Source of the DNA: a bacterium
GTDB lineage: Bacteria > Patescibacteria > Gracilibacteria > 1-14-2-50-48-13
Assembly: GCA_030430105.1 (NCBI GenBank)
Contig: JAUIFW010000070.1
Location: 1-5,325, forward strand
Reading direction: 5' to 3'
Length of the DNA: 5,325 nucleotides
Shown here: piece after piece, positions 1 to 5,130 of the stretch
Layout of the letters: the number at the start of each line of letters is the position of its first letter
Numbering within the stretch: position 1 is the stretch's first letter
The notes under the pieces: model-generated
The model's database searches: none
Told to the model about the DNA's origin: nothing
The model's input: the letters and a program-made list of their open reading frames with translations, nothing else
Translations under genes and position numbers: made by a program

Positions 1-2292
1 GCGCGGCTTCTTGCAACGGTGTATGAGGGAGGTGACGTGGTACCTAAGGATGAGGAGTCGATTGCTCTATGGATTGAAACTGGTATCCCAGAGGAGCGAA
101 TTTTTCCATGTCCTGCAGAAGAAAACTGGTGGCCTGACTATGGAGCAAAGGGGCCATGTGGGCCTGACTCTGAAATTTATTATGATTTGAAGCCTGGAGC
201 TCCTCATACCAACCCTGCGTATGATGATGATCGGTATATAGAGATTTGGAACTTGGTGTTCATGGAGTACTACTGTGATGGTGATGGAACCTTTACCAAG
301 CTTGAGAAGAAAAATGTCGATACGGGAGGAGGGTTTGAGCGTTTTCTAATGGTGCTTCAGGAAAAGGAAACCGTATATGAGACAGATTTGTATGAGACCT
401 ATATTGCTGTACTTGAGAAGGAGCTAGGTATTCCGTATGGGCCTTCAAAGAAGGCGTATGCGGAATTGACTACCGAGGAGCAAGAGCAGACGAAAAGGAT
501 GCGAATTATCATGGATCACGTTCGTGCGGCGACGCATTTGATTGGTGATGGGGTCTCTCCTACCAATGAGGGGGCTGGGTATGTGCTCCGGCGTATTATT
601 CGAAGGGCTGTGTTTAGTCACGTGCTACTTGATGAAGAAAAAGAGGTGGATTTCACCAAGCTTGTAGATGCGGTCATTGCTGTGTACAAGGAGACCTATC
701 CTGTGCTCTCTGAGCGTCGTGAGGTGATACTCTCCACGCTTGCACAAGAGGTGGAAAAATTTATGCAGACCCTGAAGAAGGGACGCAAGATGCTTGAGGA
801 ACAAATTGTGGAGGTAAAGAAGGTGCGTGGAGCTGAACTTTCTGGGAAGGATGCCTTTACGCTTTATGATACCTTTGGCTTCCCTCTTTCTTTGACCGAG
901 GAAATTGCTGCGCTTCACGATGTATCTGTGGATGTGGACGGCTTTGCTGCAGCCATGAAGGAGCAGCAGGAGCGAAGTCGCGCAGGTAGTGGCGATAAGT
1001 TTGAGCGAGGTAAGGAAAATGTGCAGACTATGCTGGCAGATGTAGCAAAGACAGTATATGAGGGCTATGCCCTTCGAGAGGATGGGAAACCGCTCATGCG
1101 ACTTGAGGATTGTACTATCATTAAGGCCATATCACTTGGCAATCGTGAGCTTGCGGTTGTAACAGATCGTACCGTGTTCTATGCGGAATCTGGAGGACAG
1201 GTTGGTGATACGGGAGCAATTTTCCATGGAGACTTTCACATCAAGATTACGGATACGCAGAAGTATGATGATGTGTGGGTGCATTTTGGTGAGCTAGATG
1301 GTGGTAGTGAACGAGAGATCGTGGATCTAGAGGGAGCTGCTTGCCATATGCAGGTGGATGAGGCTATGCGTCTTCGCATTATGGCTTCTCATACGGGGGC
1401 TCACCTTCTACATAAGGCTTTGCAGAAGTATCTTGGTGATGAGGTTGAACAAGCTGGATCATATGTGGATGCGTATCGTACTCGATTTGACTTTAACTTC
1501 CCTCGCGCGGTGACAGCGAATGAGCTTATGCAGATTGAGCAGGAGGTTAATGATGCTATTGCCAGGTGGGAGCCTGTTGTGAAACAGGAAATGTCTATGG
1601 AACGCGCGAAGGATATGGGAGCTATAGGGCTATTTACGGAGAAATATGGTGATGAGGTGCGCGTATGTGCTATCGGAGAGGGCTACAGTACGGAGCTTTG
1701 TGGAGGAATACATGTGGGTAATACTTCTGAAATAGGGATCGCAAAGATTGTAAAAGAGAGCGCTATTGCTTCAGGTATAAGGCGCGTGGAGATGATTACT
1801 GGTGTGAATGTGTATGAGCGTATGAAGGAGGAGGCGCGAGTTTTGGATCAGGCAATGGAGCTCACTAAAGCAAATACCTTTGAAGAAGTGCCAGATAAGG
1901 TAGATGCCCTTAAGACCGCCCTTAAGACGTTAGAAAAAGAGTATGCTGCCATGAAGAAGGATGCTTTGATGAAGAATATGGATGCTTTGATGGAGCAAGT
2001 TCAGGATATGGGTGAGCACAAGGTGCTCATGGCGGAACTCGATACGGAGGGTATGGGAGATTTGAAGCAGATTGCTGGTACGCTGAAGAGTAAGGATGGC
2101 ATCGATGCTGGGTTGCTGTACTCCCCTAGTGGACAGTTTGTTGTGTTCTCTAAGGTAGATAGTATCTCCGCTAAGGATGTGCTCTCTACCCTACAGGAGC
2201 TAGGAGGTCGAGGAGGAGGAAGTGATGCCTTTGCTCAGGGGGTAAATGTGGATGTGAAGCAGCTTGGTAATATTGACATATTTTCAAAATAG
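1..2292 (+). CDS. alaS: Alanyl-tRNA synthetase, 5' end missing
   Basis: This enzyme charges tRNA-Ala with alanine in the cytoplasm and hydrolyses mischarged tRNA. The frame is open from base 1 (ARLLATVYEG...), so the GTG at 19 is an internal Val and the true start lies before the window; roughly 110 N-terminal residues are missing, judged from the E. coli protein. Visible landmarks are the class II core segment GPCGPDSEIYYD, motif 3 VDTGGGFERF (316-345), and the tRNA-recognition region around EGAGYVLRRIIRRA. The editing domain has HTGAH (codons at 1390 and 1402) and CGGIH (codons at 1699 and 1711), the four metal ligands of this domain; the family usually has CGGTH. A charged, helical linker leads to a C-Ala/DHHA1 domain ending in the glycine-rich GGRGGGSDAFAQG. 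The stop is TAG. The gene appears intact in all domains seen. Confidence 0.97.
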   Translation, partial: ARLLATVYEGGDVVPKDEESIALWIETGIPEERIFPCPAEENWWPDYGAKGPCGPDSEIYYDLKPGAPHTNPAYDDDRYIEIWNLVFMEYYCDGDGTFTKLEKKNVDTGGGFERFLMVLQEKETVYETDLYETYIAVLEKELGIPYGPSKKAYAELTTEEQEQTKRMRIIMDHVRAATHLIGDGVSPTNEGAGYVLRRIIRRAVFSHVLLDEEKEVDFTKLVDAVIAVYKETYPVLSERREVILSTLAQEVEKFMQTLKKGRKMLEEQIVEVKKVRGAELSGKDAFTLYDTFGFPLSLTEEIAALHDVSVDVDGFAAAMKEQQERSRAGSGDKFERGKENVQTMLADVAKTVYEGYALREDGKPLMRLEDCTIIKAISLGNRELAVVTDRTVFYAESGGQVGDTGAIFHGDFHIKITDTQKYDDVWVHFGELDGGSEREIVDLEGAACHMQVDEAMRLRIMASHTGAHLLHKALQKYLGDEVEQAGSYVDAYRTRFDFNFPRAVTANELMQIEQEVNDAIARWEPVVKQEMSMERAKDMGAIGLFTEKYGDEVRVCAIGEGYSTELCGGIHVGNTSEIGIAKIVKESAIASGIRRVEMITGVNVYERMKEEARVLDQAMELTKANTFEEVPDKVDALKTALKTLEKEYAAMKKDALMKNMDALMEQVQDMGEHKVLMAELDTEGMGDLKQIAGTLKSKDGIDAGLLYSPSGQFVVFSKVDSISAKDVLSTLQELGGRGGGSDAFAQGVNVDVKQLGNIDIFSK

Positions 2293-2306
2293 AGTATTTT
2301 GTTTTT
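2285..2306 (+). terminator. Weak A/T-rich terminator-like hairpin over the alaS stop
   Basis: CAAAATA (2285-2291), a 3-base loop GAG and TATTTTG (2295-2301) form a perfect 7-bp stem followed by TTTTT. The alaS stop codon TAG (2290-2292) lies inside it. The stem has only one G:C pair, so termination would be partial at best and the next gene may be reached by read-through. Confidence 0.35.
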
Positions 2307-2360
2307 AACTTCTCTTGTATTCTTCCATAGGGGGTGTACAAGAGGGGTGAGAACAAAAAT

Positions 2361-2366
2361 AGGAGG
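2361..2366 (+). promoter_or_regulatory. Shine-Dalgarno that fixes the start of the 149-residue gene
   Basis: AGGAGG sits 6 bases before the ATG at 2373. It favours that ATG over the in-frame GTG at 2334, which has no such site in front of it. Confidence 0.85.
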
Positions 2367-2372
2367 CCTAGA

Positions 2373-2822
2373 ATGGCTGGAAAACTTTTGAAGGATCAGA
2401 TAATTGAAGACGGGAATTACTTAATTGTTGACGGTAAGGCGTATCCACTGCGACATGTGCCAACTGGGGTTAAGGGAAAAACAATCAAGAAGGTGTATGT
2501 TAAAGATCATCTTTCTTGTCAGAAGCTGAAATCCGCACTTGGTTACCCAGCTCCCCCAACAGTGCGTAAACCTCTGCATGACTATGTTGTTGTGATCCAG
2601 GGTGCTGAAGATCTGGAAATTGCTGCCTTTCGCACCAATGGTCATGACTCTGCGTATGATACCAGTCAGAGTACTGTAGATACGAGCTCTACGGCATATA
2701 GTTCAGCTGTTGATCCCAATGCTGAGCCTGGCAGCAATGATAGCGGCTATGACTTAACATATGCTGGAGATGCAGATTCGGGGTATGACCTCAGTGGATC
2801 CACTCAGGATTCAGGATTCTAA
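2373..2822 (+). CDS. Unknown 149-residue protein with acidic DSGYDL-repeat tail
   Basis: I do not recognise a family. The start is the ATG preceded by AGGAGG. Residues 1-87 are compact-looking and basic (14 Lys/Arg against 9 Asp/Glu), with strand-like stretches such as NYLIVDGKAYPL and DYVVVIQG and no signal peptide or membrane segment. From residue 88 to the end there is not one Lys or Arg but 11 acidic residues, and the tail is rich in Ser, Asp, Gly, Thr and Tyr. It repeats a short motif: DSAYDT (92), DSGYDL (123), DSGYDL (135) and a final DSGF at the C-terminus. The tail is probably disordered. The gene lies 80 bases after alaS on the same strand; no convincing promoter is seen in the gap, so co-transcription with alaS is possible. 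A strong terminator follows. The clear ribosome binding site and terminator argue for a real gene; the function is unknown. Confidence 0.8.
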   Translation: MAGKLLKDQIIEDGNYLIVDGKAYPLRHVPTGVKGKTIKKVYVKDHLSCQKLKSALGYPAPPTVRKPLHDYVVVIQGAEDLEIAAFRTNGHDSAYDTSQSTVDTSSTAYSSAVDPNAEPGSNDSGYDLTYAGDADSGYDLSGSTQDSGF

Positions 2823-2832
2823 AACACACATG

Positions 2833-2854
2833 GCCTAAATGATCGACTTTAGGC
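2833..2854 (+). other. Perfect 7-bp hairpin just before the terminator
   Basis: GCCTAAA (2833-2839) and TTTAGGC (2848-2854) pair perfectly around an 8-base loop, two bases before the terminator stem. It begins 10 bases after the stop of the unknown gene, so the 3' untranslated region is essentially two hairpins in tandem. A role in mRNA 3'-end stability is inference. Confidence 0.5.
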
Positions 2855-2856
2855 TG

Positions 2857-2884
2857 AAGAGCGACCTTGTGGTCGCTCTTTTTT
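2857..2884 (+). terminator. Strong intrinsic terminator after the unknown gene
   Basis: AAGAGCGACC (2857-2866) and GGTCGCTCTT (2871-2880) form a perfect 10-bp stem with a TTGT loop, running directly into TTTT (six T in all with the stem end). It ends the transcript of the unknown gene, and of alaS if they are joined, and insulates the promoter that follows. Confidence 0.93.
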
Positions 2885-2911
2885 ATTATGGTTTTTGGTA
2901 CTTTTGCAAAT

Positions 2912-2940
2912 TTGCGCAACTTTGTTCCATGTGTTATAAT
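2912..2940 (+). promoter_or_regulatory. Extended -10 promoter of the LOG-like gene
   Basis: TTGCGC (2912-2917), a 17-base spacer and a perfect TATAAT (2935-2940), with TG one base upstream of the -10 (2932-2933), make a near-ideal vegetative promoter. Transcription should start near 2947, leaving a leader of only about 17 bases. Two 8-base palindromes, TTTGCAAA (2903-2910) and TTGCGCAA (2912-2919), abut or cover the -35 and could be an operator. Confidence 0.85.
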
Positions 2941-2963
2941 GTATAGATAACTTAATAGTAGCT

Positions 2964-3605
2964 ATGGCAAATAAAAAGAAGACCGCTAAGCCATCTCTTT
3001 GTAGGAAGCTGAAGATTGGAGTGATGGGATCTGCTTCTGGACCGACGCTTACCCAGGATGGTAATTATGAGCTTTGTAAGGAGGTTGGACGCGAGATAGC
3101 TCGCCAGGATTGTATTATGATCAATGGTGCATGTCCTGGGCTTCCCCACTATGCAGCTGAGGGAGCTGAGGAGGAAGGTGGATTTGTTCTTGGGGTATCT
3201 CCTGCCTTTTCTCTTAAGGAGCATGTGGATGACTATAAGTCACCTAATGAGTTTTATGATATCGTTATTTTCTCTGCAATGGGATTCATGGAGCGTGATA
3301 TTTTGAATATTCGTTCTAGTGATGGGCTCGTCTTTCTTGGTGGAGGAATTGGTACGATTAATGAGTTTACTGTCGCATTTGAGGAAGGAAAACCTATGGC
3401 TGTACTAAAGGGATCTGGTGGTGTTGCTGATCATATTTTGGAAATTATTAATTTCACAGACCGTCAGGTTCCGCCGAATTTGTTGATTACTGAGGATCCA
3501 AAGGAGCTTATATCTGGTTTGATTGAACTTATTCATAAGTACCCTACTCCTGTGCATGAGGATGGTCGGGTGACTGATGTGAAGTTTGGTAAGCATCGAG
3601 GTTAG
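2964..3605 (+). CDS. LOG/SLOG-family Rossmann-fold nucleotide-binding protein
   Basis: The LOG family includes cytokinin riboside 5'-monophosphate phosphoribohydrolases, which cut the base from a nucleoside monophosphate; many bacterial members have no tested substrate. After a lysine-rich leader (residues 1-17) the first strand and loop are KIGVMGSASG (17-26). A second glycine-rich segment NGACPG is at 54-59, and the signature loop GGGIGTINE at 126-134 matches the family's PGGxGTxxE except that Gly replaces the Pro. The preceding RSSDGLVFLGGG resembles the TIGR00725 branch more than plant-type LOG, so enzyme activity is uncertain. Length (213 aa) is normal. The ATG at 2964 has no clear Shine-Dalgarno; with a leader of about 17 bases, initiation may not need one. 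The gene has its own promoter and ends 4 bases from the convergent DNPH1-like gene. Confidence 0.88.
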   Translation: MANKKKTAKPSLCRKLKIGVMGSASGPTLTQDGNYELCKEVGREIARQDCIMINGACPGLPHYAAEGAEEEGGFVLGVSPAFSLKEHVDDYKSPNEFYDIVIFSAMGFMERDILNIRSSDGLVFLGGGIGTINEFTVAFEEGKPMAVLKGSGGVADHILEIINFTDRQVPPNLLITEDPKELISGLIELIHKYPTPVHEDGRVTDVKFGKHRG

Positions 3606-3609
3606 TACC

Positions 3610-4023
3610 CTACTGCTTAAATAATTGCTGCAATAGAGCTTGGAACTCTCCAGGCTCTTTGTATGTGTAGTTTTCAATGTTTCTTGATCCTGCAATCATG
3701 GCTGAGAGTTTTTTGTCGCTGCTTGTTCTAAATAGTGCAATGACGCGTTTGCCTGTGGATAGTGCATAGGCAATCTCATAGCCTACTCCAAGGCTGGGGT
3801 TTGTTACTTCTGCGACTAGAATGTCTGCTTCATCTACCCAAGCGAGATCTCTGTCGTGGATTTCTTGAACACCTAAAATGGTTTCACCTTTATCCGTGAG
3901 GGAATCTAGTCCGACATGCTCTGTTAGCACTGTTCCATACTTCTGGAGCTCTTTGATGAGAGCTTCGTAATAGTGTACGTCGTCTCTACCTCCTCGGATG
4001 GAGGCTGCGAAATAGATGTTCAT
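3610..4023 (-). CDS. DNPH1/Rcl-like 2'-deoxynucleoside 5'-phosphate N-hydrolase
   Basis: Members of this nucleoside 2-deoxyribosyltransferase-related family hydrolyse the N-glycosidic bond of deoxynucleoside monophosphates, giving free base and deoxyribose 5-phosphate, and so remove modified nucleotides. The protein aligns from residue 2 with rat Rcl: IYFAASIRGGR holds the phosphate/sugar loop, YGTVLTEHVG follows, then DRDLAWVDEAD and EVTNPSLGVGYE. Tyr4, Asp59 and Glu83 occupy the positions of Rcl Tyr13, Asp69 and Glu93, with conserved spacing. SAMIAG (C-terminal third) also matches Rcl. I take the start at 4023 because the family begins there and a candidate promoter -10 covers the other in-frame ATG at 4056 (which would add 11 residues). 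No Shine-Dalgarno is seen at 4023. The stop is TAG, 4 bases from the convergent LOG-like gene. Length 137 aa suits the family. Confidence 0.9.
   Translation of the reverse strand: MNIYFAASIRGGRDDVHYYEALIKELQKYGTVLTEHVGLDSLTDKGETILGVQEIHDRDLAWVDEADILVAEVTNPSLGVGYEIAYALSTGKRVIALFRTSSDKKLSAMIAGSRNIENYTYKEPGEFQALLQQLFKQ
3635..3660 (+). terminator. Terminator for the LOG-like gene inside the convergent gene
   Basis: AGAGCTTGGA (3635-3644) and TCCAGGCTCT (3649-3658) form a 10-bp stem with one G:U pair and an ACTC loop, followed by TT (three T with the stem end). It lies 30 bases after the LOG-like stop and within the last codons of the minus-strand DNPH1-like gene. In the other direction no T-run follows. 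The short T-tract makes it a modest terminator. Confidence 0.5.
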
Positions 4024-4051
4024 GGATTGGGGGTGAGTATGCTTGTATATA

Positions 4052-4081
4052 TTCATAGCCTTTGTGGTGTTTCTTCGTCAA
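4052..4081 (-). promoter_or_regulatory. Candidate promoter of the DNPH1-like gene
   Basis: Reading the minus strand, TTGACG (4081-4076), an 18-base spacer and TATGAA (4057-4052) resemble a vegetative promoter. Transcription would start near 4045, about 22 bases before the ATG at 4023 and downstream of the ATG at 4056, which supports the shorter protein. The -10 matches only 4 of 6 positions. Confidence 0.45.
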
Positions 4082-4100
4082 ATGAATGTGGTGGAGATCA

Positions 4101-4303
4101 GCGTTGCAGGATTCTCTCACCTCACGTGGGGTTCGCACGGTCGCCTGGGGCTCCCTACTCACCTCCACTGCGGCGAGCCCCGATTGTCGCAGATGATTGA
4201 CTTCTAGATATTTATGCCAAGATTTCTATCAAAGCTCTCGCTTTGAAGAGGTTTCTACTTTCTAATCCTGCCCCCTACGGTATTGCAAATACATGCTCAA
4301 CGC
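4101..4303 (-). ncRNA. Possible structured RNA between tRNA-fMet and the DNPH1-like gene
   Basis: No protein gene is credible here, and the middle is visibly more GC-rich than its surroundings. Positions form a nested set of helices: GCGTTG (4101-4106) with CAACGC (4298-4303); CAGGATT (4107-4113) with AATCCTG (4264-4270); ACCTC (4119-4123) with GAGGT (4248-4252). Inside are hairpins CGTG/CACG (4124-4138), GGGGCTC/GAGCCCC (4147-4181) and a 7-bp stem TCAAAGC/GCTTTGA (4229-4246), which on the minus strand is capped by GAGA, a GNRA tetraloop. A further hairpin GTATT/AATAC lies at 4280-4292. The tetraloop favours the minus strand, so the RNA would lie between the tRNA and the hydrolase gene. I could not match it to tmRNA, SRP RNA, RNase P RNA, 6S RNA or a known riboswitch. 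No own promoter or terminator is seen, so it could equally be a leader, a tRNA trailer or chance folding. Confidence 0.33.
4264..4275 (+). repeat. Inverted copy of the tRNA-fMet 3' half
   Basis: AATCCTGCCCCC here is the exact reverse complement of 4340-4351, which encodes tRNA positions 58-69 (end of T-loop, T-stem and acceptor 3' strand). Extending upstream to 4260 gives 15 of 16 matches. In a minus-strand transcript it lies about 57 bases beyond the tRNA 3' end and could pair with it. A shorter copy, GCAGGATTC (4106-4114), lies in the same orientation as the tRNA. Confidence 0.8.
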
Positions 4304-4332
4304 GGGTTGGACATCTTCTTACTAGTTTTACT

Positions 4333-4407
4333 TGGTTGCGGGGGCAGGATTCGAACCTGCGACCTCCGGGTTATGAGCCCGACGAGCTGCCACTGCTCTA
4401 CCCCGCA
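4333..4407 (-). tRNA. Initiator tRNA-fMet (anticodon CAT), CCA encoded
   Basis: Read on the minus strand, the 75 bases fold as a full cloverleaf: acceptor TGCGGGG/CCCCGCA, D-stem GAGC/GCTC, anticodon loop CTCATAA with CAT, T-arm GCAGG-TTCGAAT-CCTGC, discriminator A and an encoded CCA. It is the initiator rather than an elongator Met tRNA because the anticodon stem has three consecutive G:C pairs (GGG/CCC next to the loop) and the D-stem has A11:U24, both initiator hallmarks. Bacterial initiators usually have a mismatch such as C1:A72; here the first pair is U1:A72, still weak but paired. The D-loop (AGTGGCA) is short, with one base between positions 15 and 18. It is transcribed divergently from the DUF84 gene. 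Confidence 0.97.
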
Positions 4408-4412
4408 GAAGC

Positions 4413-4440
4413 AGTGTAGTTAGATTTTGTGTACATGCAA
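4413..4440 (-). promoter_or_regulatory. Candidate tRNA-fMet promoter
   Basis: On the minus strand TTGCAT (4440-4435), a 16-base spacer and TACACT (4418-4413) lie just upstream of the tRNA. The -10 ends only 5 bases before tRNA position 1, so transcription would begin at or very near the mature 5' end. Confidence 0.45.
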
Positions 4441-4460
4441 GGATTTCTCTTGTGAAATGC

Positions 4461-4488
4461 TTGATCTCTTTGTAATACTTTCTATAGT
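4461..4488 (+). promoter_or_regulatory. Candidate promoter of the DUF84 gene
   Basis: TTGATC (4461-4466), a 16-base spacer and TATAGT (4483-4488) give a plausible vegetative promoter with a start near 4495 and a leader of about 24 bases. TTGTGA (4450-4455) with TAATAC (4473-4478) is a weaker alternative. The region between the tRNA and this gene is thus a divergent promoter region of about 110 bases. Confidence 0.55.
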
Positions 4489-4507
4489 TTGGAAAAATTA
4501 CCTTAAA

Positions 4508-4513
4508 AAGGAG
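4508..4513 (+). promoter_or_regulatory. Shine-Dalgarno of the DUF84 gene
   Basis: AAGGAG lies 5 bases before the ATG at 4519 and fixes that start; no other in-frame start competes. Confidence 0.88.
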
Positions 4514-4518
4514 CGTAT

Positions 4519-5094
4519 ATGGAAACTATAGTCATTGGGTCAGAAAACCCGGTAAAAGTTGTTGCAGTGCGTAAGGGCTTTGAGTTTTTCTTTGAGGGGG
4601 ATGCATTTAAACATATTGCCTATGCTGCACCCTCAGGTGTCTCAGATCAGCCAAAGTCTCAGGAAGAGACTATGCGTGGATCGATCAATAGAGCATTGGC
4701 TTCCCTCCGATTTGACTCGGGTGCCAGGTATGGAGTGGGGCTTGAGGGAGGTATCTACACGGTAGATGGTGTTGTGTTTGATGGTGCATTTATTTGCGTC
4801 GCAAAGCGGGTTGATGATGGAAAGGCCGTACTTGGTATTGGTCAGACTATTCATGTCCATACCTCTGCGAAGATCATGGCGTATCTTGAGAAAGGAGAGG
4901 AGCTTGGCACTGCCTTGGACGAACTGTTGGATCGTACAAATATGAAGCACCAGGAAGGACATCTTGGAGTGATGACCAATAATATTGTAACGAGAGAAGT
5001 TGGCTACGTCAGTGGTGTGCTTTCTGCCCTTGGACGCTTTAAGGTCCCCTTTCTCTATGAGGAGGATGAGCTCCTCGTGACAATTGGTGAGTAA
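4519..5094 (+). CDS. DUF84/YjjX-family non-canonical purine NTP phosphatase
   Basis: This family (inosine/xanthosine triphosphatase, YjjX) hydrolyses ITP/XTP-type deaminated purine triphosphates to keep them out of nucleic acids, in the cytoplasm. The family landmarks appear in order: IGSENPVK at 6-13 (N-terminal phosphate loop), SGVSDQPKSQEET at 39-51, the NRA helix at 57-59, GVGLEGGI at 72-79 with the conserved Glu76, LGTALDELL at 129-137, and the C-terminal GHLGVMTNNIVTR at 147-159. Length, 191 aa, is slightly above the E. coli member's. The start is supported by AAGGAG. It has its own promoter, diverging from tRNA-fMet, and is followed in the same reading frame, one TAA and 36 bases later, by a Nudix gene, probably a partner in the same transcript. 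No domain is missing. Substrate preference is inferred from the family only. Confidence 0.93.
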   Translation: METIVIGSENPVKVVAVRKGFEFFFEGDAFKHIAYAAPSGVSDQPKSQEETMRGSINRALASLRFDSGARYGVGLEGGIYTVDGVVFDGAFICVAKRVDDGKAVLGIGQTIHVHTSAKIMAYLEKGEELGTALDELLDRTNMKHQEGHLGVMTNNIVTREVGYVSGVLSALGRFKVPFLYEEDELLVTIGE

Positions 5095-5098
5095 GGAG
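5093..5098 (+). promoter_or_regulatory. Shine-Dalgarno overlapping the DUF84 stop, possibly serving the Nudix gene
   Basis: AAGGAG starts inside the TAA stop (5092-5094). No start codon follows at normal distance; the next ATG in any useful context is at 5131, 32 bases on. If the hairpin at 5105-5124 folds, the effective distance shrinks to about 12 bases. Confidence 0.4.
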
Positions 5099-5104
5099 TA
5101 CGCT

Positions 5105-5130
5105 GGGATAGCATATGCTATCCCTTTTTT
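5105..5130 (+). terminator. Perfect hairpin plus six T after the DUF84 gene
   Basis: GGGATAGC (5105-5112) and GCTATCCC (5117-5124) form a perfect 8-bp stem with an ATAT loop, followed by TTTTTT (5125-5130). This is a textbook intrinsic terminator by shape, yet the ATG of the Nudix gene begins on the very next base. It may act as an attenuating terminator between the two genes or as a translation-initiation structure. Confidence 0.8.

Noticed and set aside
1960..2001. Tandem 21-base near-repeat in alaS (DALMKNM/DALMEQV)
   Set aside because: It lies in the charged helical linker where such heptad-like duplications are common; only 12 bases are identical in a row.
2334..2372. GTG at 2334 as start of the unknown gene
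   Set aside because: The ATG at 2373 has AGGAGG at ideal spacing, which would otherwise be translated as part of the protein.
3538..3614. 11-base direct repeat AGTACCCTACT at 3538 and 3604
   Set aside because: A repeat of this length is expected by chance in 5 kb, and the copies lie in codons and a gene junction with no further pattern.
3973..4200. Short open frames on both strands around 3973-4200
   Set aside because: They overlap the DNPH1-like gene start and the GC-rich stems, lack ribosome binding sites and give protein sequence without recognisable features.
4101..4303. Identity as tmRNA, SRP RNA, RNase P RNA or 6S RNA
   Set aside because: The signature blocks (tRNA-like ends and tag frame, GGAA SRP tetraloop region, RNase P GAAAGTCC and ACAGAA blocks) are absent; a CTCCACCA end on the minus strand near 4091-4098 has no matching acceptor or T-arm.
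4260..4351. tRNA-derived attachment site of an integrated element
   Set aside because: The copy of the tRNA 3' sequence is inverted rather than direct, is short, and no integrase or foreign genes are present.
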